This document shows positions 20,930 to 31,067 of a stretch of DNA of 64,000 bases, piece by piece (the stretch's first letter is position 1; each line of letters opens with the position of its first letter). The notes below the pieces were generated by a model. The model was given only the letters and a program-made list of their open reading frames with translations, was not told the origin of the DNA and searched no databases. The translations under genes and the position numbers were made by a program. Origin of the DNA: Hydractinia symbiolongicarpus (taxonomy: Eukaryota; Cnidaria; Hydrozoa; Anthoathecata; Hydractiniidae); contig NC_079884.1 in NCBI RefSeq assembly GCF_029227915.1, positions 17,734,001-17,798,000 on the forward strand, written 5' to 3'.

Positions 20930-23560
20930 TTACTGTTTCTTAGATCGCATTGGATACTGTTTTTGTGTTATATTATCGTCGTTGACTGTGTCGGATTTCT
21001 GATCTGTTGCATTTGTTTTGTTATAAACAAGTTTTTCAAAAGAATGTAAGCGTTTGATAATGATATTTGTTCTGTTATTTTTAACTGTTATTTGGGTACC
21101 ATTGACTGTAACTACTGTGTATATATCTGGTAAATATGTTGTTTGGAATTTGTTATTTCTTACGCCACTTCTTATGAAGACTTGGCTGTTAACTTTGATT
21201 GGGATTGCAGGACGGCAATGTTTGTCAGCGGTTTGTTTTGCTTTGTGAGTGTAAGTATCGTGGTGACGTTTGACGGTTTCGTACCGTGGTGTCGTTTTGT
21301 TGTTCATTGTCGGTATTCCTGTGCTGATTTCACGACCAAAAAACAATTTTGAAGGTTTTTCGTTAGTTGCTGGATGAACGCAGTTTCTGTCATTCAGGAG
21401 CATTGATCGTAAGGTATCTTTCTAGTCGGTACCAGCGTCGAATGAGTGACGGATTAATTTACTCAAGTTTGGCATAAAACGCTCAGCTTGCCCGTTGCTT
21501 CTGGGCCAATAAGGAATTGAACTGTCATGTACAATACCACGTGATTTAAAAAATAGATCAATTTCATGACTGTCCCAGGGGGTCCATTATCCGTTTTTAT
21601 AATTTCGGGATAACCAAAAATTGAAAAGAGATTATCAAGGCGAGTAGATACAATATTGAACGTCGTAGATTTCATAACTTCAACAATCGGGAACTTCGAA
21701 AATAAATCTGAATTACTAGAATTTTCTCACCTGTCGGTAAATTACCATAAAAATCGGCTGCAATGTGTGACCATGGTGATGTCGGTAATTCGGTCATTTG
21801 TACAGGTGTTGGTTTGTTGTCTCCCCATCTTTTGACATGATGGACATGATTGAATGATATTTTCGATGTTTCTGTCCATGTTGTACCAATAGACTTTGCA
21901 AAGTAGCAAACTTTTTAATTTTACTATACCAAGACATGAACGATATGCTATTTTCATGATTTTCTGCACTAATGATTTCGGAATAAATAAACGATCTCTA
22001 CGTAATATAGTACCATTAACTTCACAATATTCTTCTTTATAAACTTCATATTTTTGTAACGAGGACTAATTGTCGGATGTAAGTGCTTTACGTATTTCTT
22101 GAATTTCGTCATCATTTTCTGAGGCTGTGCGTATTTCATTTAACGACATAGAGTGTGGTACGGAATTATTTGTAATAAAATTTGCATATTCATTTGTAAT
22201 GTTTTCACTAGTTAGAGCGTTGTTACGTATTCTACTAATGTAATCAGCAAGATTTTTCGCACCTTGTTTATAAATAATATCAAATCGGTAACTTTGAAGT
22301 TTTATCTGCCATCTTTCGATTCGCGGCGTAGCTCTAGTACGTGATGTTAAAATAAACTTTAACGGATTATGATCAACTATAACTGGAAATTCTGCATGAT
22401 ATAAATAAACATGCCATTTTGAAACAGCATGGACTACGTCTAAACTTTCTTTTTCAGTAACTGAATATTTTTGTTCAGTTTGAGATAATGCACGAGAGGT
22501 GTAACAGACAGGTTTTGAATGTCCTTCGTCATCCGGTTGTAAAAGAATAACACCAATAGCATAATTGCTAGCATCGACCTACAATGTTATCGGCTTACGG
22601 TTCTTTGTGTTCATGAATGTTTTTCGAGTAGACTATGATGTCGTCGCTGATGCACTCGACTCCATGTAAATCACTGATTTTCGATTGCAAACATTGTTGA
22701 AATATATCGCCGGCATCATTAATTCCATATATTAAACTATTGAACTTGTAAACACCTTCGTCGGTAATAGAACTTGTTAATTTACTTGATTCTTCATCTA
22801 ACTCGATTTGAGTATACGCTTCACGTAAGTCTATTTTACTAAACAAGTTTGAATCTCCGATTTCGTCGATAAGCGAATCAACTGTAGGAATTGGATATTT
22901 TTGTCGTACGTTAGCTTTATTGATCTCACGAACGTCGACACATGTTCGGATATCACCATTTGATTTCGCTGTAACGACAATATTATTCAACCATTCTTGA
23001 GGTGAATCGACTTTGCTTATTAAACCATCTTTTTCCATCGATTCGAGCTTTTCTTTGATAGCTTTGCAAAGTTGATACGGTTGACGTCGAAGTCGTTTAT
23101 GGATAGGACGGACATTTTCGTCGATTTTTAGTTTACATTTATAATTTAAAAATGTTCCTTTTCCATGACATAAACATTGGAATTTTTCGCAGATTTTTCG
23201 ATAATCGTTCGGTACATTTTGGAAGGCGTTGTCTTTAATTTTCTGATTGGCTGATACGTGGTTGACATTGTTAATTTGAAGCAACTTTAAATCATTGGCT
23301 GTTGAGTAGCCAATCAGATTACCAGCTGATTCTTTATCGATTACGTAAACAGGGGCGGTAACAATAGTGAGTTCACTTTCTATCGTTGGATGAAAGAAAC
23401 CAAGCATTTTCAGTGGTTTTCGTACGGAAATATATTCTTTGTCGCACTTTTTAATTGAATAGGTTTGTAGGTCTTTTGAATTCTATTGAAAGTATTTCTA
23501 TCGATTATATCTATATCAGCCACTGTCGATAATAACGTTTGTATTTACGTCATTAACTTT
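20930..23560 (-). pseudogene. Gypsy pol: protease end, RT, RNase H, integrase
   Basis: Downward from 23.56 kb: NVIIDSG before a stop (protease active-site region); then the 270-codon RT segment 23407-22595 with YPIPTVDSLIDEIG, FSKIDLREAYTQIELDEES and ISDDIIVYSK (palm YxDD, with Ser before DD). RNase H remains at about 22580-22080 include EKESLDVVHAV and HNPLKFIL. Integrase pieces 21969-21463 contain the C..C finger SCPSCQKMG and IIKTDNGPPG. A C-terminal segment is at 21403-20930. Stops and shifts separate the pieces, so no enzyme is encoded. Confidence 0.8.
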
Positions 23561-23714
23561 CAGCACAATCTTTGTTTTCTTACGCTTCGATGCTTCTTCA
23601 TAATTATGATTGACAGAAAATAAAACAGCAAATGCTTGACCTAGGTCATCGTCTGAATTATCACTGTCGGCTTCTTCTTCGACTTTTCGAATACGTCGAT
23701 TTTTTACCATTATA

Positions 23715-25150
23715 TTTGGTTGATTTATTTCTGCGTCTCATTTTGATAAATGATTCGATTTACCACAATTATAACATTTCTTACCAATATCATAACACGT
23801 CTTTTGATGATTCGGTGTAAAGTGTTCTCCACATTTATAACAATACTTGATGCTATGGTTACTACGATTTCGATCGTCGTGTTGTTTTTGCTGGGGTTTA
23901 TAATGTTCGTTACTACGATGAACTTTGTTCACTTGTTCGTCTTCAGTTGAACTTGACGACGACTTTGTTGTAGCAATTTCGGCTGCTTGTTTCTGCGATA
24001 TTTCTAGATTCCGACTAATTTCTAATAGTTTTTCTAACGTAAGATTTTCTTCTTGAAGTAATTGAATTTCCGCGCCCGAAGGCGTAGGAAATTCTTTAAA
24101 ACCGTCGTTTTTTTCTTTCGGAGCATTTTTTGAGAAAAAATCGACCCTGGGATTTCACGTTACGGTCGGTTACAGATGTAAACGTCGTACCCAAGCTCCT
24201 TAACTACTGGGAAGTCTAGTATTGACGCTTTTCAGGCCAAAATTGGTATTTGTTTTCGACAAAATTTGGCACAGTTAACAAAAAAAGTATGCTGAACATA
24301 ATGGTGACATAATAATTTTGAGTTTTGTCACCTAAATGTCATTTTAGGCCAAAATTGGTCCAAAAATTAGAACTACTTTATTTTCAACAAAATTTGGAAC
24401 AGTTAACAAATAAAGTATGCTGAAAATGATGGTTACATCAAAATTTTGATTTTTTGTCAACTAATGCCGTTTAAGACCATAAACGTCTCAATCGCAAGAC
24501 TTTCAACCATGAATGATAGGCTGTATTTTTTGTTAGCAATTTCTTTTAAAATGTGAGTTTATTATGACACGTTTCGTTTTGTTTGCGTTTGTTGTAAGAT
24601 ATAATGTCACTGATGGGCTTTATCTTCAGAGGTTCATGCACCAAACCCCTTCGAATGTTTGGCACAATAACACAACGAATTAGCAGGTTTTCATCAAATA
24701 TTTTGGTAGCGCGCGAAAATTCTTAGAGCCCCCAGGGCTTCTTGTTTCTTCTTAAAACTTTTTGATCGACATGTAAAAATAAAATGGTCGCGTGTTTCGT
24801 TTTCGGATTGATGATTGAATGAGTATGTGTCTGCGAGAGTCTTAAGCCTTGTTATGTACGACGAGCAAGACTCACTTACCTCTTGTGTTGCACTTTTAAA
24901 TAGGAATCGTTCGCATGTTATATTTTTCTTCGGAATAAAATACGTCGTTAATTTTTCTTTGACTTCATTGTACGAGTCGTTTTCTTGTTTTACTGTTTTG
25001 TAGACTTCTCGTAAGTCTCTACCACCAAGGTGAAGCAGAAGTGCGATTTTTTGTTTTTGTTCACTCACGCCAGATGCTGTTATGAATAATTCAAATTCTT
25101 CTAAGTATGATTGCTATTTCTTGTCTAAATTTGTTGTGGCTGCTTTATCG
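23715..25150 (-). pseudogene. Gypsy gag with CCHC knuckles, interrupted by a repeat
   Basis: 25068-24723 encodes a retrotransposon-gag core (LLLHLGGRDLREVYKTV, EKLTTYFIPKKN, ERFLFKSATQ). Coding resumes beyond the inserted repeat at about 24063 with LEKLLEISRNLE, then knuckles CYKCGEHF and CYNCGKSNHLSK (~23870-23740). A stop follows the second knuckle. Gag would form the particle and bind element RNA. Confidence 0.75.
24064..24722. mobile_element. Short-TIR DNA repeat, copy B (complete, 659 bp)
   Basis: This is the reverse-oriented relative of 1-894. The ends GAATTTCCGCGC (24064) and GCGCGAAAATTC (to 24722) are complementary. It contains about two of the ~128-bp units and sits inside gypsy gag, which is recognisable on both sides. 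It is therefore younger than the gypsy insertion. Confidence 0.7.
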
Positions 25151-25228
25151 ATTGTAAACGGTTCCACGAAGGGTATATTTTGCATAAGCTTTGTCATCTT
25201 CTTCCCTCACAAAATTCTCGTCGCCAAT

Positions 25229-25371
25229 TGTTAAGTTGCGTGGGTTGGCAGAGAGAAGAAAAGAGATGTGCTTGCTTACATGACGTAAATCTTAACTAAA
25301 TAAAATATGTCAGAGTCAATACAATAAAGTTCTTGGTGTATTATGCCGAATAGAGCATGTGCGACATAACA
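25229..25371 (-). repeat. Gypsy 5' LTR
   Basis: 143 bp, starting TGTTAAGTTGCG as read on + and followed by the ATATA target duplication. The high identity of the two LTRs contrasts with the broken genes between them. Confidence 0.85.
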
Positions 25372-25806
25372 ATATAGATCTTGAAACGCTGATCAAGAAA
25401 ATGTATAGGATTATGTACTTTTGACAAACGGTTGCAGAGATATTAAGGTTTGAAGATTTCTTGATGACGTCATCAACCCGACTATTCCGAAACGGATTCG
25501 GGGACCCAGGTTTAGAAAACTTATCCAAATTGGTCCCAGGTGGTCCCTAGTTACCCACGTGACCACCTTGTTTCCAAGTTATTTGGCCTCAAAGTTTTAA
25601 GTGCACTGTAATGGCTTCATTAATTTAATATAGGATATTGACGTTAAAGTAGTGTTATTGACATCGTGCCGTACCGTCAAAAATTTAACATATGAGACAT
25701 GCATTTATCGGTTACTTCAAAGAAAATTTCGGTAACATCAAAGGCAAAATAAACATATCCACTTTGCCTGTTACAGACACACGGAACTGGCGTATTATTA
25801 TATGGA

Positions 25807-27952
25807 CTAGTCGATAAGGCCCGCGGAAAAATCCACTTAGGAAAAAGGCCAATGAAAAAATAGGTTGCTTTAGATGTTTTGCTGCCACCAGCAGTGCATA
25901 TACAAAAAAAATGTTCTTAAAATTTTACACCAAATATTAAATGTCAAATCGCATTAAATCCTCCACACAAATCTTACACAAAATAAAAAAGAACAGCAAT
26001 ACTCACAAAACCGACAGTAAGAACACCGACAGTTACAACACTGACAGTCACAACACGGATAATAACAATGTTAGAAATAACGCGATAATCCGTACTGCCC
26101 TTTACCAACAATTTTGAACCTAAAGGTCAAAAAATCAATAAGCAAAGAATAAACTTGAATAAAAAAGGCTCATTATTTTGGAAACATTGTATACGGTTCG
26201 TAAACAAAAGTTTACACAAAATGTAAAACAGATTGGTTTTTGAGAAACACATCTAAATCAACAAAAATAATTTCATTCAGCATATCGCATATTGCCAATA
26301 CCCATTAATCTTCCACAAAAAGATTATAAAACACATCAAAATTTAGAAAAATCAGTAATTTCAGTGTATACAGTCCTCGCCCGTTAGATTAGAAAATATA
26401 AAGAACAAAAACAGTTTCAGTCAGAACATTAAGTAATTTTTTTATCATCAGCAAACATTTATATATCCCTACAAAATTTTGTAAAATTCTCAAGAAATAC
26501 AAAACCGTGAAACCTGGAATTTTCATCCACCAAATATTACATCACATACAGTTAGTTCTCCCCAACAATAGTTTATATTACGAAATATAAAGACATTAGC
26601 TTATACAACAGCTTACAGTGAAGTCCGATTCTACAAAAATTTGTTCATTCAGTATATATTGCATGTGGTTTATTTCCACAAATATTTACACAAAATTTTA
26701 AAAAACAGCATTTTGCAACACAAACAATATAAACTGACTTAATCATACCATCCTTTCATAATTTTTTTTAACCCAAAGTCATAAACCAACGTAAATTTCC
26801 AATCGAATGTAAAAAAACCCTGTAAAAAAACCTGGCATATTTAACGGGATGTCAGAAACAAAACAATAAAAATAACTTAACACACACTTTAAATTCTATA
26901 AAATTCGTTTCACTTTTCATATTGTGGTCCCCTTTGTAAAGTTCACAGGTAATGTGAAAAAAATTATACTATATGAGCATAACAATGAGTCACACCATCC
27001 TAAAAGTTCAAGAAAGATTCTGTAGCTAACTTGTTACATCATAATTCGTCTTCAAAAAATAAGAGATAGGTTAGAGCTAGCTAAGAAGCTTGGGATGGGA
27101 GCCTTAAAGGTAACATTAGCTATCAGATAACAGTAGCTAAGACACCCAGTTAAATACACTTAAACTGGGGAGACTTAACTGGGTCTATAGCTGGCTATCC
27201 ATGCTTAGTAAAAGACATTATAAAGAGAAACAATAGTAATGTAAAACAAACCAAAGTTTTCTGTTTGTCCAGCAAATTAGTTTGTTAGTCAGCTAACATC
27301 TTTATCTAGCATTTTGAATTTTAGTACAAATACATTAGTTACGCACCAGGGGACACATTAATTATGGAAAAAAATTGAAAAAAAAACGCGGTAAAAACTT
27401 TAAGAATTTGGAGCTTTAATGGATTTTTTTTGAGAATGCGATTCTGCTTGACAATTTTAAGTGTACTACATAAAAAAGTAACACACAGCTTCAGCGACAT
27501 AAAAACAGAACGTCTAAATATATTAAAGTTCTTACTTTTTCTGAATTCCAATCCACTTGAAACTCTAGCATGCATTTTCTACTTCTAACTTTACCTTACT
27601 ACTTCCTAGCTCCACTTTTCACTTCCGAAGTAACTTCTTGTGGCTTTCAACTTTATTTTTCTACTTCTACTTCTTTACTTAGAGTTTTCTTTCTCTGAAT
27701 CACTCTTTGGACTTTTTTCAAGACGAAGGGACCTTTCTTTTGTGTTTTTTTCGGTGTCGAGAGACACCATTTTTGGAAAGTTAGCCGTTAAATTTTTTTC
27801 AGCAAATCAAATTGAGTCGTTTTCATCACGTGACGTAAACAAAGTAAATCCGCTAACAAAATAGACATATTTTTTTCGGCGACATCAAAGGAAAATGACG
27901 ATATCAACTTTGCCTGTCACAGGCACACGGAACTGGCGTATTATTATATACA
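25807..27952 (-). mobile_element. Helitron 2 (non-autonomous, 2.1 kb)
   Basis: The 3' end CTAG (25807-25810, plus-strand reading) carries the family hairpin GCGGAAAAATCCAC. The 5' end at 27951-27952 is slightly mutated, but the adjacent TATAATAATACGCCAGTTCC is intact. The outer ~110 and ~80 bp match the other units. The interior 25.92-27.87 kb is AT-rich with no recognisable gene and may be captured DNA. Confidence 0.6.
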
Positions 27953-28502
27953 CTAGTCGATAAAGCCCGTGGAAAAATCCACTGAGGCAGGATAAAATTA
28001 AAACTTAAGCGTCATATGAATTTTGGTGACGTCAGCAACCCATCTGCCAAAAAATAGAACCTTGATTTTACGTTGCCACTATTGCGTAGAGCTTTAAGCG
28101 CTGATCAAAAAAAAATGTATGTAAGCACATGCTTTTGATAAATGGTTAATGAAATATAAGGGTTTAAAAAACTTGCTGACGTCACCAAAGTCCCTAATAA
28201 AAGTACAAAAAATTTTTCTTTGGAAATTTGTATACCCGTTGTTGAAAAAAATAATTCAGAAGCTTGTTGTCACGTTGCCTCTATTGTATAGAGCTTAAAG
28301 CACTGATCAAGAAAATGTATATGATCATGTGCTTGACGTTAAAGTAATGTTATTGACGTCGCGCCGTAACGTCAGAAAAATTAACATATCCATACATGCA
28401 TTTTTCGGTTACTTCAAAGAAAATTTTGGTAAGATCAAAGGAAAATGAACATATCCACTTTGCCTGTTACAGACACACGGAACTGGTGTATTAATATATA
28501 GA
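27953..28502 (-). mobile_element. Helitron 3 (non-autonomous, 550 bp)
   Basis: CTAG at 27953-27956 with hairpin GTGGAAAAATCCAC at the 3' side. The 5' end at 28502 reads TCTATATATTAATACACC on the - strand. The internal TGACGTCAGCAA and GCTGATCAA... modules are shared with the other units. It abuts Helitron 4 without spacer. Confidence 0.75.
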
Positions 28503-28633
28503 CTAGCCGTTAACCCGTGGAAAAATCCACGGGGTCGCCCGTCCTTTTATATGTCGCACATTTCATGTCTCCGTAACATGACATGTTTCTTGCGCACAAA
28601 CAGACAGACGGAATACGGCTATTATTAAAGAGA
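28503..28633 (-). mobile_element. Helitron 4, minimal (131 bp)
   Basis: This is only the two ends: 3' CTAG with a strong hairpin CCCGTGGA...TCCACGGG (28515-28534), and a 5' end reading TCTCTTTAATAATAGCC from 28633. That 5' type differs from most units but matches Helitron 5. Nothing else is contained. Confidence 0.7.
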
Positions 28634-30043
28634 CTAGCCGGGAAACCCGGCGTCGATACGCCGGGGTAGGCAATCAATGACGAAGGGAAGTATGTAGAAT
28701 AAAAAAAAACTTACCTTATAAAATAGGCATAAACTTTCCTAGTGGATTGCTCGAATAGTAACCCATGCGTGATGTTTTCTACAAAAAAGAGGAACAAATC
28801 AACACTCTACAGATACAAATTTAATAGGTTCAGGCTTGCTGGTCCCCCGAACATTTATGATGTCCGTATTAGCTGCTTCTCACAGGGGTATCAGTTTAGC
28901 CAGAAGGTTATCCAAAGAAAAAGTTTTTGGATAATCTTCAACCTCATTGTAGCCATTTTAGAGAGAATGTAAATTATGAACTAATTTAATGGCTAAATGT
29001 AGCTATGTGCAAACATATACAGAGGTAGTGATATGACAGGGGCAAGATAAATTATACAATGGCTTTGTGTAGAACTTAGTAACATTGAATATAATAACTG
29101 TCTATATTATTAACAAAGCGAACTAAAATAACTATATTATAATAAGAACTAAACATAAAGATAGAAACAACGCTGAGTTTTTTAATTTTTGACAAAATAT
29201 TTTTACGTATGATATTTTTTGACATAAATTATGAATATTAGAGATATTGATACTAACTATGCATAAAGACTGCAAACATGTCATCTACAAAATATTGATA
29301 TTGGCTAAGACTAAAGACTGAGGCAATTGAATTTGATGCGAAACTAAGAAAAAGCAGACAACCCTTTTATAAAAGACTGACAAAGAGCTAATGGTTTTTA
29401 AGTACCGTATGTTTTTTAAATAAACTATGAATATTAGAAATACTGATACTAACTATGCAAAAGACTACAAACACTATTACGTTATCTGCAAAATAATGAG
29501 AGTGGTATATTGATATGGGCTAAAACTGATACTGAGACAACTGTATTTAATGCCAAACTATAAAAAAAGCAAGCAAACTTTCACAGAGGACTGACAAAGA
29601 GCTGAACTTCAATGCATACTATATAATAAAACTGGAAATATAATGGAACTTCAAAATAATAAACTATAAATAACATTAAAAAGTGAGTGATATCGATCAC
29701 TGACAAACAGGTGAGTAAATTAGTTTAATTAAAAGATTTCATGTATCAAAGTGGTCACCAATTAACGGTATTCCACTTTGATAGAGCACTGCCCCTGTTC
29801 TATCAGGATCGATCTTGCCCCCTCTTCACGTGTAGAGGGCCCAGGCCGCTCCCGCCAGCGGAAGCCCTCACGGTCCCTGCCCCCGAGGCGACGCCACACC
29901 AAGTATGACGCCCTGGAACTGGGCCCTGGATTATGCCTGCGATACCGCAGCTATGCTCGGTAGGATAGATTCTAAAATAGAGAAAATAATATATTAAGAT
30001 TAAAACTTTTTCTGCAATAAGGTGATGACAATATGCGAGAGAA

Positions 30044-30280
30044 TTAGAGGCTATAAAGGATGGTAATGAAGGTGGAGCTTACATCGTTGCGGCCTCCTTG
30101 CTCTGATTGAGTTGTTGTTGTTGTTGTTGTTGCTGCAGCTGGTGTTATTGTTGCAGCTGTGGCAGCAGTTGTCGTTGTAGTTGCAGTTGGTGTTGCAGCT
30201 TGTATTAAATTTAAAGGCATTGTAGCCGTTGGTGGAGGTGCTGGGGCTCCAGAATTTTTAAATCTATTAAATCTTGACAT
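30044..30280 (-). CDS. Thr/Ala-rich small ORF in Helitron 5 (uncertain)
   Basis: An ORF starting MSRFNRFKNSG and running into a Thr/Ala run encoded by a GTT/GCT-type microsatellite (about 30105-30190). A donor-like GTAAGC follows GGRND near 30080, and an acceptor-like TTTTAG precedes 29972 on the - strand, so it may be an exon. I recognise no domain, and the low-complexity content makes coding doubtful. Confidence 0.25.
   Translation of the reverse strand: MSRFNRFKNSGAPAPPPTATMPLNLIQAATPTATTTTTAATAATITPAAATTTTTTTQSEQGGRNDVSSTFITILYSL
30105..30195. repeat. GTT/GCT-type microsatellite
   Basis: A run of GTT trinucleotides with GCT/GCA interruptions, inside the Thr-rich ORF of Helitron 5. Confidence 0.7.
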
Positions 30281-30808
30281 TTTTAGGTAGCCTAAAAATA
30301 AATTATTTAAATGAAGTTGCATGAATATTAAGAGAGATAGAATTTGTGCAACTGAATATACATGTACAGCTACATAAATAGTGATTTTCTTAACAATAGC
30401 AGACCATATAAAATTTCTGCAGAAAGAATGCCCATTAGGCAACCCTGGCTTTCAATTTCTGAACTTTAACTGGACTTCAACAAAGAGCATTTAGTGTAAA
30501 AAGTTTTTTAACTTAGGAAGGGCTGCAAAAAATTTATTTTGTGTTTGCAAGTCAATTTTTTAAGTTTCTGAAATTAAAATTCTGTAAAATTTTTTTTTTA
30601 TAAATCCAGATAAAATTGACGTAACAGGGTGCACCGCGAGAAGGTAAGCCATTGGATTTCGCACCCCACCTATGAGAGAAGAAAACATACATTTGCACAA
30701 TAAAATATGACGCAAACTCTCACAGACAGTGGACAACAATATTTTACAGTGTAGGAGATAGAGGTTCTTTTAAGAGGATATACAATTTAATTTAGCAACA
30801 CCGCGTGC

Positions 30809-31030
30809 AGAGATAGGAAAATGTATGTTCTAGCGCAGTCGCGCACGCATATCATACAGCAAATGAGTAACTTCCAGAAATGACGTCACGCTTCATTGCA
30901 TAATATAGGGACTTTCCCTCAAATTCCGAATTCCTGGAATCCGATAAATTCCGATCCCCGATAAATCTAACGCATGCATAATCGAGTAGGGGAATTCCCC
31001 TATTCGAAGGTCCGCGCTAGAAATATTGCT
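30809..31030. repeat. Polinton A left terminal inverted repeat
   Basis: 222 bp. Shared landmarks with the right end are the AGAGATAGGAAAATGTATGT terminus, GACGTCACGCTTCATTGCA, GGGGAATTCCCC and CCTTCG...CTAGAAATATTGCT. The middle differs in length between the two ends. Confidence 0.85.
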
Positions 31031-31067
31031 TGTTAAAGTCTAAAAATCTATATAATAAAGAAATAAA

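Larger units (their letters stand above)
20761..25371 (-). mobile_element. Ty3/gypsy-type LTR retrotransposon, decayed (4.6 kb)
   Basis: LTRs 20761-20904 and 25229-25371 begin TGTTA and end CATAACA, and ATATA duplicates the target (20756-20760, 25372-25376). Sequence flanking the TSD rejoins the Helitron consensus exactly. Inside the 5' LTR (high-coordinate side), TTGGCGACGAGAA is placed like a primer-binding site. Gag, zinc knuckles, protease, RT, RNase H and integrase follow in gypsy order down to 20930. Frames are interrupted many times, and a second repeat sits in gag (24064-24722). Confidence 0.85.
20476..25806 (-). mobile_element. Helitron 1 (non-autonomous), split by a gypsy element
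   Basis: On the - strand the unit ends with a GTGGA...TCCAC-like hairpin, ~12 nt, then CTAG (20476-20479) followed by host T: the Helitron 3' signature. Its 5' end at 25806 reads TC then CATATAATAATACGCC. Without the gypsy (20761-25371 plus one ATATA) it is about 715 bp. The interior has repeats of TTGCTGACGTCAGCAA, GAAACGCTGATCAAGAAAAT and GATGACGTCATCAACCCG, with no coding sequence. The next unit's CTAG follows directly at 25807. Confidence 0.75.

Noticed and set aside
29778-29963. GC-rich 61-aa Arg-rich ORF
   Set aside because: No family resemblance, and either strand gives open frames because of GC content; left as a compositional patch in Helitron 5.
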